From assembly GCA_938023895.1 (NCBI GenBank), contig CALJDH010000301.1:1-5758 (forward strand): a DNA stretch of 5,758 nucleotides, written 5' to 3'. Under the pieces are notes generated by a model. That model did no database searches and was not told the origin of the DNA. It saw only the letters and a program-made list of their open reading frames with translations. Source of the stretch: an uncultured Aliiroseovarius sp. Its GTDB lineage: Bacteria > Pseudomonadota > Alphaproteobacteria > Rhodobacterales > Rhodobacteraceae. Of this stretch, positions 1-4,748 are shown piece by piece. The translations under genes were made by a program, and so were the position numbers. Positions within the stretch are counted from its first letter, which is position 1; every line of letters begins with the position of its first letter.

Positions 1-1
1 A

Positions 2-115
2 TCCGACCTTTCCGGGCTGATCCTGTCCACAATGCGCGCCCAACTGCCGCAGATCGCCAACCTATCCGTTGACGTCGAAGACCTCAGCCCCTCCTATGCC
101 AAAGACGTTCTCTAA
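2..115 (+). CDS. 3' end of an unidentified gene (partial)
   Basis: An open frame runs in from the left edge and stops at TAA 113-115, giving the last 37 residues of a protein that ends in SVDVEDLSPSYAKDVL. The stop lies inside the Shine-Dalgarno of the next gene, with only 12 bp to its ATG, so the two are probably co-transcribed. I do not firmly recognise the family. The pattern of an amphipathic helix followed by a strand (NLSVDVEDL) and a short charged tail is reminiscent of the C-terminus of 5-carboxymethyl-2-hydroxymuconate isomerase/tautomerase-like proteins, but that is only a resemblance. The reading frame itself is well supported by codon use and by its fit to the downstream gene; the function is not. 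Confidence 0.7.
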   Translation, partial: SDLSGLILSTMRAQLPQIANLSVDVEDLSPSYAKDVL

Positions 116-119
116 GGAG
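114..119 (+). promoter_or_regulatory. Shine-Dalgarno that fixes the DUF1244 start
   Basis: AAGGAG lies 8 nt before the ATG at 128. An in-frame GTG at 119 would overlap this ribosome-binding site, so ATG 128 is the real start and the three extra N-terminal codons are not translated. Confidence 0.8.
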
Positions 120-127
120 TGACCCAC

Positions 128-445
128 ATGGACGACCAGACCCGTATCGAGATCGAAGCCGCCGCCTTTCGCCGCCTGCAAAAGCACCTGATGGAAGACC
201 GCACCGACGCCCAGAACATCGACCTGATGAACCTTGCCGGCTTCTGCCGCAACTGCCTTGCCCGCTGGTATCAAGAAGCCGCCAACGAACGCGGTATCGA
301 GATGTCGAAGGAAGAAGGTCGCGAGGCGTTCTATGGCATGACCATGGCCGAGTGGAAGGCGAACTATCAAACCGACGCCAGCCCCGAAAAGCAGGCGGAA
401 TTTGAAGTGGCCTTCCGCGAGAATGTGCTGAACGAAAAAAAGTAG
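128..445 (+). CDS. DUF1244 family protein
   Basis: This 105-residue soluble protein matches the whole DUF1244 family (PF06844), which is common in proteobacteria and has no established biochemical role. The diagnostic core is at residues 30-48: NIDLMNLAGFCRNCLARWY, with a CxxC pair at C40 and C43. It is followed by the second conserved block EAFYGMTMAEWKANYQ (about 66-81). The length is normal for the family, and there is no signal peptide or membrane segment, so it is cytoplasmic. The two close cysteines suggest metal binding or a redox site, but that is inference. The start is ATG 128, set by AAGGAG at 114-119. It follows the preceding gene by 12 bp and ends before a strong terminator, so it is the last gene of its operon. 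Confidence 0.93.
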   Translation: MDDQTRIEIEAAAFRRLQKHLMEDRTDAQNIDLMNLAGFCRNCLARWYQEAANERGIEMSKEEGREAFYGMTMAEWKANYQTDASPEKQAEFEVAFRENVLNEKK

Positions 446-472
446 TCCGACTAGAAATCTCGTTTCCTGTAC

Positions 473-500
473 AGCGCCCCGCTTCGGCCGGGGCGCTTTT
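473..500 (+). terminator. Intrinsic terminator after the DUF1244 gene
   Basis: AGCGCCCC (473-480) pairs perfectly with GGGGCGCT (490-497). G481-C489 extends the stem to 9 bp, and the loop contains the stable TTCG sequence. The last arm runs into TTTT (497-500). It lies 28 nt after the DUF1244 stop and ends that transcription unit. Confidence 0.9.
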
Positions 501-555
501 CATTTCTGCCCATGCGTGTCAGGCTGAGAAGGCCATTCGAGATGAAGAGGTTCCC

Positions 556-1194
556 ATGCGCCCAGCCGATCAACTCGCCGAGTTCACCCGCGAAGCTCTT
601 GCCGCCGGAAAATCCCGCGACGACATCCACCGCGCCCTGACCGATGCGGGCTGGGCCCCGAACGAGGTCAAACAGGCGCTCAACGCGTGGGCCGAGATCG
701 ACTTCTCTCCACCCGTCCCACGCCCCCGACCCTATGTCTCGGCACGCGAGGCGTTTTTCTACGGCATCTTGTTCGTGTCACTCGCAATGACCGCGTGGCA
801 CCTGACGTCGCTCTCATTCAACCTGATCGACCGGTGGCTTCCGGAACCCGGTGATTCCCCTTACGCGGGCTACAAGCTTTCGATGATGCGCTGGTCAATC
901 GCCTCGCTGATCGTCTTCGCGCCGCTGTTTCTTCTGCTGAACGCCCGGACCGTCCGCGCCACCCGTGCGGATCCTGGAAAACAGCGTTCCGGCGTGCGCA
1001 AATGGTTCGGGTATGTGACCCTGTTCTTGGCGGTCATTTCCCTGCTAGGCGACCTGATGGCGGTGATCTACACCTTCCTTGAAGGGGATCTCACCCTCCG
1101 GTTCATCCTGAAGGCACTGGTGGTCGCGATCGTGGCGGGGGCGGTCTTGATGTATTTCCGCAACGAAACCGGGGAAGACAGCGATGCGTCGTGA
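556..1194 (+). CDS. DUF5671 membrane protein with UBA-like N-terminus
   Basis: This 212-residue protein has two parts. Residues 4-46 form a short helical segment (QLAEFTREALAAGKSRDDIHRALTDAGW... is the pattern around 6-33) resembling the small UBA-like modules that bind other proteins; AGW followed by EVKQAL is typical. A proline-rich linker (51-60) leads to a membrane domain that matches DUF5671, with about four helices (roughly 66-90, 112-130, 151-174, 183-201). The linker between helices 2 and 3 is basic. DUF5671 proteins have no assigned function. The start ATG 556 has a GAAGAGG ribosome-binding sequence 5 nt upstream. The last 11 bp overlap the next gene, which implies translational coupling and probably a shared function. 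No promoter is obvious in 501-555. The family call is fairly secure; the role is unknown. Confidence 0.85.
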   Translation: MRPADQLAEFTREALAAGKSRDDIHRALTDAGWAPNEVKQALNAWAEIDFSPPVPRPRPYVSAREAFFYGILFVSLAMTAWHLTSLSFNLIDRWLPEPGDSPYAGYKLSMMRWSIASLIVFAPLFLLLNARTVRATRADPGKQRSGVRKWFGYVTLFLAVISLLGDLMAVIYTFLEGDLTLRFILKALVVAIVAGAVLMYFRNETGEDSDAS

Positions 1195-1582
1195 AACCGG
1201 AGCGCAGATCGTGATCGGCACCCTTGTGGCAGGGGCAGTCATCCTTGGGCTTTTGGCGACCGGCGGCCCCCAAGCCGGGCAGAGCGAAAAGCGCGACAGG
1301 GGCCGCATCGACGACTTGCGTGCCCTGTCGGATTTCGTGCGCTGCGTAGCCCACGCCAACAATCGGCAGCTTCCCGAAAGCCTGACCCCAGACCCAGCCT
1401 GCTCGACCGACGTTCGGTTCGACGACCCGCACACCGGATCTCCGTATCGCTACGAGAAGACCTCGGCGAACACCTATCGAATCTGTGTCGAGCTAGAAAA
1501 GCCTGACGCCCTGCGTTCGACACATGTCGTCAATGGACGGCTGGAAGCTTCCACCGGCTGCGCAACCATCACCTATCGCTGA
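1184..1582 (+). CDS. Small membrane-anchored protein with pseudopilin-like outer domain
   Basis: This 132-residue protein starts at ATG 1184, inside the end of the DUF5671 gene, with GGGGAAG at 1171-1177 as the ribosome-binding sequence. One hydrophobic helix (about 8-26) follows a basic N-terminus (MRRE), so the remainder should face the periplasm. That outer part has the order seen in many pseudopilin-type proteins: RIDDLRALSDFVRCVAHANN (a helix at 41-60), then a short 'QLPESL' turn, then 'DPHTGSPYRYEK' (81-92) and strands ending 'YRICVELEKP' (98-107). Four cysteines (C54, C73, C101, C126) could form two disulfides. A classic prepilin peptidase site (G before F/M with E at +5) is not evident, and there is no lipobox. 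The similarity is by pattern only. The gene is probably coupled to and works with the DUF5671 protein. Confidence 0.75.
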   Translation: MRRETGAQIVIGTLVAGAVILGLLATGGPQAGQSEKRDRGRIDDLRALSDFVRCVAHANNRQLPESLTPDPACSTDVRFDDPHTGSPYRYEKTSANTYRICVELEKPDALRSTHVVNGRLEASTGCATITYR

Positions 1583-1736
1583 TCCCTGTGCCCTCGCGAA
1601 AAGTCGTGCGTCACGCAGACCGGCGCGGCCCGCTACTCTAATCTAAATTGTGCAAATGCGCACCAAGCCTGTTCGCGCGCGCCGGTTCCGTGCGCCGCGC
1701 GCGGGTCTTATCTAAGCTCCAACGAAAGGACCTGAT
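1583..1736 (+). other. Leader and intergenic region before the extradiol dioxygenase
   Basis: This 154-bp gap has no convincing ORF or RNA gene. It contains an imperfect inverted repeat TGTGCA-AA-TGCGCA (1649-1662, 5 of 6 positions symmetric) that could be a regulator site, and further on a GC-only inverted repeat at 1674-1703. No good sigma-70 box pair is visible; TAAATT at 1644-1649 is a weak -10 candidate without a -35. There is no intrinsic terminator for the preceding gene, so read-through from the DUF5671 unit is possible. The ribosome-binding site AAAGGA (1725-1730) sits 6 nt before the dioxygenase ATG. Confidence 0.5.
1674..1703. repeat. GC-only inverted repeat in the dioxygenase leader
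   Basis: CGCGCGCG (1674-1681) is repeated as its own complement at 1696-1703, so a transcript through here can form an 8-bp all-GC stem with a 14-nt loop. The loop contains CCGGTTCCG. No T-run follows (the sequence after is GGTCTTATC), so this is not a standard terminator. It may be a leader hairpin, or simply alternating-CG sequence. Confidence 0.5.
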
Positions 1737-2531
1737 ATGACCCGTATGCCCACATACTTCATTTCGCATGGCGGCGGCCCGTGGCCGTGGCTGCCCGAGA
1801 TGCGCCGTGGTTTCGCCGAACTGGAACGCTCGCTTGCCGCGATGCCGTCGGAACTTCCCGAAAAGCCTAAAGCGGTCTTGATGATCTCGGGCCACTGGGA
1901 AACGACTGACTTCGCCGTAATGTCCTCGGACGCGCCGCCGATGGTCTATGACTATACCGGCTTTCCGGCCCATACATATGAGATCACCTATCCCGCCCCC
2001 GGCGCACCCGCGCTGGCCCAGCGCACGGCGGATCTGATCGCGGCGGCGGGCTTGCCCACGCATTTGGACGATCAGCAGGGCTTCGACCACGGGGTCTTTG
2101 CACCGATGGCCGTGATCTATCCCGAGGCAGATGTGCCGACCTATCAAGTGTCGCTTCAGCACGGATATGACCCAGCCGCCCACTTCGCACTTGGACGCGC
2201 CCTTGCGCCCCTGCGGGACGAAGGTGTGCTGATCGTGGGGTCGGGTCTGAGTTATCACAACCTGCGCAATTTCGGCCCCGGCGCGCGGGTGCCATCGACC
2301 GAGTTTGATACGTGGTTGAATGACGTGATGCTGCGCGACCCCAAAGAGCGTACGCAAGCGCTTCTGGATTGGGAAACCGCACCCTCGGCCCGGATCGCCC
2401 ACAAAGAAGAGGACCACCTTGCCCCGATCTTCGTGGCTTTGGGGGCGGCAGAAGAGGACCCCTCGACCGTGACCTATCACGAGGAAGGCATCTTTGGCGG
2501 CGTTACTGCGACAAGTTTCCGCTTGGGATAG
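1737..2531 (+). CDS. Class III (LigB/DODA-type) extradiol ring-cleavage dioxygenase
   Basis: This 264-residue cytoplasmic enzyme belongs to the family of E. coli YgiD and plant DOPA 4,5-dioxygenase. These use a mononuclear metal (Fe2+ or Zn2+) to open a catechol ring next to the hydroxyls. The conserved histidine motifs are all present: SHGGGPW (His11), MISGHWE (His53), GFDHGVFAP (His118), GSGLSYHN (His174) and EEDHLAPIF (His227). By family analogy His11, His53 and His227 hold the metal, and His118 and His174 lie in the active site. The length is normal. The start ATG 1737 has AAAGGA 6 nt upstream. The gene stands alone, with no aromatic-pathway genes next to it, so its substrate (DOPA, a protocatechuate-like compound or another catechol) cannot be read from context. 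No terminator is evident before the ParA gene. The family assignment is firm; the substrate is open. Confidence 0.93.
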   Translation: MTRMPTYFISHGGGPWPWLPEMRRGFAELERSLAAMPSELPEKPKAVLMISGHWETTDFAVMSSDAPPMVYDYTGFPAHTYEITYPAPGAPALAQRTADLIAAAGLPTHLDDQQGFDHGVFAPMAVIYPEADVPTYQVSLQHGYDPAAHFALGRALAPLRDEGVLIVGSGLSYHNLRNFGPGARVPSTEFDTWLNDVMLRDPKERTQALLDWETAPSARIAHKEEDHLAPIFVALGAAEEDPSTVTYHEEGIFGGVTATSFRLG

Positions 2532-2565
2532 CGAAAAACGCCACGCAATAGTCCTATCGCTCCCC

Positions 2566-2608
2566 CCTCCAAAGTGGTATGCTGCAGCGCAGAAACGACA
2601 TTTGGAGG
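2566..2608 (+). promoter_or_regulatory. Inverted repeat that can sequester the parA ribosome-binding site
   Basis: CCTCCAAA (2566-2573) and TTTGGAGG (2601-2608) are perfect 8-bp complements, 27 nt apart. The second arm contains GGAGG, the Shine-Dalgarno of the ParA gene, 8 nt before its ATG at 2617. A transcript that includes both arms could hide the ribosome-binding site. The interval holds a GCTGCAGC palindrome (2581-2588) and a possible -10 box TATGCT (2578-2583), which has no convincing -35. If transcription starts just after that box, the first arm is not in the mRNA and only read-through transcripts would fold. The repeat could alternatively be a protein operator. Confidence 0.5.
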
Positions 2609-2616
2609 CTTGACCA

Positions 2617-3255
2617 ATGAGCAGTCGGATCATCTGCGTGGCGCAGCAGAAGGGTGGCGCGGGCAAAACAACGCTCGTCTCGAACCTGGCCATCGCGTTC
2701 CTGTCCGAGGGAAAAAGCGTGGCTCTGTTGGACACGGATCCCCAAGGCAGTCTTGGTAAGTGGTTGGATATTCGCGAAGAAACGCTGGGCGAGGATGAAA
2801 ATCTTCAGTTCGCGACCGCCACCGCCTATGGCATCTCGCGCGCCATTCGTGGGGTCAAGGAACAGGCCGACGTCGTTCTGATCGACACGCCCCCCAAAGC
2901 CGACAGCGACGTGCGCTGGGTGCTAAGTGAGTCGGATCTGGTGCTGGTCCCCGTCTCGGCCAGCAAGGCCGATGTCTGGGCAACCAATGATGTTCTGGAC
3001 TTGGCGGACCGGGCTGGGAAACCAACGAATGTTGTCATGAACCGCACACGTAATGGGACGCGCGTTGGCGAACAGGTGTCCACTGCGGTCGCCGAGCTTG
3101 GTGCAAAACCGTTGCAGTCATCCCTGTCCAGCAGGGTAATTTATGCCGAGGCGCTCGGTCGCGGACTGGGTGTGTTGGAAGCGAAACGAACTGGTCCCGC
3201 GGCGGACGAAGTACGCGCACTGGCGGCCGAGGTGGCTGCCGCTTTGAAGCTGTAA
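2617..3255 (+). CDS. Short ParA-family partition-type ATPase, no partner seen
   Basis: This 212-residue protein is a deviant-Walker ATPase of the ParA/ParF/MinD group. Visible motifs are QQKGGAGKTT (10-19), with the signature lysine K12 and P-loop lysine K17; the Walker A' LLDTDPQGS (37-45) with D41; and the Walker B segment VVLIDTPP (86-93). Such proteins dimerise on ATP, usually bind nucleoid DNA, and position plasmids, chromosomes, chemotaxis arrays or microcompartments. At about 210 residues it lacks the N-terminal helix-turn-helix of long ParA proteins and resembles the ParF-like type Ib or stand-alone class. It is not the chromosomal ParA next to parB, since no parB, parG-like or che gene lies in the window. 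MinD is unlikely because the C-terminus (AAEVAAALKL) is not a clear membrane-targeting basic helix. The start ATG 2617 has GGAGG at 2604-2608. It converges on the transaminase gene. Confidence 0.92.
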   Translation: MSSRIICVAQQKGGAGKTTLVSNLAIAFLSEGKSVALLDTDPQGSLGKWLDIREETLGEDENLQFATATAYGISRAIRGVKEQADVVLIDTPPKADSDVRWVLSESDLVLVPVSASKADVWATNDVLDLADRAGKPTNVVMNRTRNGTRVGEQVSTAVAELGAKPLQSSLSSRVIYAEALGRGLGVLEAKRTGPAADEVRALAAEVAAALKL

Positions 3256-3276
3256 AGCCGCACGCACCTGTTCAAC

Positions 3277-3303
3277 AAAAAGGGGCCGCAACTGCAGCCC
3301 CTT
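3277..3303 (-). terminator. Intrinsic terminator of the D-amino-acid transaminase gene, possibly shared
   Basis: AAGGGGC (3280-3286) pairs with GCCCCTT (3297-3303); inside, a GC/GC pair adds to the stem after one C-A mismatch, leaving an AACT loop. Read on the minus strand, the stem is followed by TTTTTGTT (through the A-run at 3277-3281), a good intrinsic terminator 22 bp after the transaminase stop. On the plus strand only CTT follows, so it would stop ParA transcripts less well, but it may serve both convergent genes. Confidence 0.85.
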
Positions 3304-3324
3304 CGGAATTCGATACCTTTTGGC

Positions 3325-4179
3325 TTAGACGGCCTTCTTCAGGCTCTCATCCAGATAGATCTCGCGCAGGCGCAGGGCCACGTTGCCCGGCGCACCATCG
3401 CCCAGCGCCTTGCCGTCGATTTCCACAACCGGCATCACGAAGGCCGAGGCCGAGGTGAAGAATGCTTCATCCGCATTCTGCGCTTCTTCGATGGTGAAGT
3501 TACGCTCTTCGATCTCCATCTGGGCTTCTTCGGCGAAGCGCAGAACAGCGGCACGGGTGATGCCGTGCAGAATGTCGTTGGACAGGCCGCGCGTGATGAT
3601 CTTGCCGTCTTTCACGATGTACACGTTGTTCGACGTGCCCTCGGTCACGAAGCCATCTTCCACCAGCCACGCATCATCTGCACCAGCCGCCTTAGCCATC
3701 ATCTTGCCCATCGACGGGTACAGCAGCTGAACCGTTTTGATGTCGCGACGACCCCAGCGGATATCCTCGATCGAGATCACCTTCATCGGCTTCACAGTCG
3801 CAGCCAGACCCGGCTTGTTCTGGGTGAACAGAACCACGGTCGGCTTCACCTTCTCGGGGTCCGGGAAGACGAAATCACGGTCGCTGTCCGCCCCGCGCGA
3901 AATCTGCAAATAGACCAGACCCTCGTCAATCTCGTTCACGCGCACCAGCTCGCGGTGGACTTCCAGAAGATCTTCTTTCGAGATCGGGTTCTCGATCCCC
4001 AGCTCGTTCAGCGAACGCGCCAGACGCACGGCGTGACCCTCGAAATCAATCAGCTTGCTGTTCAGCACGCTGGTTACCTCATACACCGCGTCCGCAAACA
4101 GGAAACCACGGTCAAAGATCGAGACGCTGGCTTCGGTCTCGGGCAGATATTCTCCGTTTACGTAAACGGTGCGGGTCAT
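3325..4179 (-). CDS. dat: D-amino-acid transaminase (class IV PLP aminotransferase)
   Basis: This 284-residue enzyme should swap amino groups between D-amino acids and 2-oxo acids, typically forming D-glutamate or D-alanine in the cytoplasm. It aligns along its length with the Bacillus D-amino-acid transaminase: FDRGFLFADAVYEV (22-35, Tyr33 matching Tyr31), DIKTVQLLYPSMGK (146-159, Lys148 as the PLP Schiff-base lysine), EGTSNNVYIV (180-189, Glu180 facing the pyridine nitrogen) and ILHGITR (203-209). The carboxylate-binding loop reads RGADSDRDFVFP (95-106): the Arg is kept (R101), but the usual His is Phe103. The branched-chain enzyme IlvE and 4-amino-4-deoxychorismate lyase share this fold but fit less well at these motifs. 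The start ATG 4177-4179 has AAGGAGA (4186-4192) 6 nt upstream. A minus-strand promoter and a repeat-rich leader precede it, and a terminator follows. The fold is certain; the D-amino-acid specificity is likely. Confidence 0.9.
   Translation of the reverse strand: MTRTVYVNGEYLPETEASVSIFDRGFLFADAVYEVTSVLNSKLIDFEGHAVRLARSLNELGIENPISKEDLLEVHRELVRVNEIDEGLVYLQISRGADSDRDFVFPDPEKVKPTVVLFTQNKPGLAATVKPMKVISIEDIRWGRRDIKTVQLLYPSMGKMMAKAAGADDAWLVEDGFVTEGTSNNVYIVKDGKIITRGLSNDILHGITRAAVLRFAEEAQMEIEERNFTIEEAQNADEAFFTSASAFVMPVVEIDGKALGDGAPGNVALRLREIYLDESLKKAV
4154..4169. repeat. Perfect 16-bp palindrome at the start of the transaminase gene
   Basis: CCGTTTACGTAAACGG is its own reverse complement over all 16 bp. 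It lies in codons 4-9 of the transaminase (residues TVYVNG), 8 bp inside the ATG. It could be a regulator half-site pair or an mRNA hairpin close to the start, or it could be coincidence of the Val-Tyr-Val-Asn codons. Confidence 0.6.
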
Positions 4180-4192
4180 GTCAGGTCTCCTT

Positions 4193-4218
4193 CATGTGAC
4201 GCTCGGGCATGTGACGCT
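4193..4218. repeat. 11-bp tandem direct repeat in the transaminase leader
   Basis: CATGTGACGCT occurs at 4193-4203 and again at 4208-4218, a 15-bp period. On the minus strand the copies read AGCGTCACATG and sit directly upstream of the transaminase ribosome-binding site (4186-4192). They also create tiny upstream reading frames: MPERHMKET stops 1 nt before the transaminase ATG, but it has no good ribosome-binding site. A regulator site or leader element is possible; the function is unproven. Confidence 0.6.
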
Positions 4219-4258
4219 GCGGGCCATTTGACCCGTGCGGCATTTCCTGTTTGGGGTG

Positions 4259-4286
4259 TTGATACAAATACCGACGCCAGAGTCAA
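4259..4286 (-). promoter_or_regulatory. Candidate sigma-70 promoter for the transaminase gene
   Basis: On the minus strand, TTGACT (4281-4286) is a near-consensus -35 box, and TATCAA (4259-4264) a moderate -10 box, 16 bp apart. Transcription would start near 4252 and give a leader of about 70 nt that includes the direct repeat. The -35 box overlaps by two bases the AAAGGA ribosome-binding site (4285-4290) of the divergent transporter gene. No comparably good plus-strand promoter is visible; TTGACC at 4228-4233 lacks a matching -10. Confidence 0.5.
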
Positions 4287-4296
4287 AGGAAACCCC

Positions 4297-4746
4297 ATGC
4301 CCAGTGCCACGCAATCCGCCGCCATCATGTTGACCGCCGGGATTGGCATTCCGGTTCTGGCCGCGCTGAACGCCGCTTTGGGCCAACGCATGGGGTCGCC
4401 AATTGCGGCGGGTTTGATCCTGTTCGTGGTGGCGTTCCTGACCACCGGCGTCGTGTTCCTTTTGTCCGGCGCGTCGCTGAAAGGCGCGGTGGGGTCTCCG
4501 CCACACCTGTTCTTCGCGGGCTGCCTTGTGGCGTTCTACGTCCTGACCATTACCTGGGTTGCGCCCAGCTTTGGCGTCGGAAATGCCGTGTTCTTTGTGC
4601 TGATCGGACAGTTGATCGCCGCCGCCGCCATTGACCATTTCGGCCTGTTTGGCGCGAATATCACGCCCCTGACCTTCTGGCGCGTGGCCGGAATTTCGGT
4701 CATGGGCGTAGGCGTTTTCCTGACCCAGATTGCAGGGCGCGGCTGA
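4297..4746 (+). CDS. Half-size DMT family transporter (YdcZ/DUF606 type)
   Basis: This 149-residue inner-membrane protein has about five hydrophobic helices (roughly 8-28, 35-57, 70-90, 94-115, 127-145). It fits the YdcZ/DUF606 branch (PF04657) of the drug/metabolite transporter superfamily. Family marks are the GVGNAVFFVLIGQLIAAAAIDHFG stretch, positions 93-116, and the closing TFWRVAGISVMGVGVFL (126-142). This half-length form normally works as a dimer, and its substrates are mostly unknown. The start ATG 4297 has AAAGGA at 4285-4290. The gene is divergent from the D-amino-acid transaminase and ends 2 bp before the end of the opposing racemase gene, so a role in moving a D-amino acid or related metabolite is possible but only inferred. 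The reading frame stays open leftward opposite the transaminase gene, but no credible start lies there. Confidence 0.9.
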   Translation: MPSATQSAAIMLTAGIGIPVLAALNAALGQRMGSPIAAGLILFVVAFLTTGVVFLLSGASLKGAVGSPPHLFFAGCLVAFYVLTITWVAPSFGVGNAVFFVLIGQLIAAAAIDHFGLFGANITPLTFWRVAGISVMGVGVFLTQIAGRG

Positions 4747-4748
4747 CA

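Noticed and set aside
62..503. Minus-strand open frames opposite the DUF1244 gene
   Set aside because: The plus-strand product matches its family along its entire length; the opposite frames are shadows.
1696..1710. The CGCGCGCG hairpin as a terminator for the upstream operon
   Set aside because: The stem is followed by GGTCTTATC, not a T-run, and lies over 90 bp past the stop.
2529..2561. Possible terminator after the dioxygenase (AGCGA at 2530-2534 with TCGCT at 2557-2561)
   Set aside because: Only 5 bp of stem, a long loop and a C-run instead of a T-run follow.
1638..2735. Long minus-strand open frame (365 codons) opposite the extradiol dioxygenase and the start of the ParA gene
   Set aside because: It covers well-recognised genes on the plus strand. 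Its protein is rich in Arg, His and Gly with no recognisable family, as expected for the complement of GC-rich coding sequence.
2617..3255. Toxin-antitoxin or plasmid partition island around the ParA gene
   Set aside because: No second small gene, centromere-like repeat array or plasmid gene lies beside it, and neighbouring genes have the same base and codon character.
3565..4296. Upstream extension of the transporter frame across the transaminase gene on the plus strand
   Set aside because: The frame is open only as the antisense of the transaminase. The transporter family begins near ATG 4297, which has its own ribosome-binding site; the upstream stretch is unlike any membrane protein.
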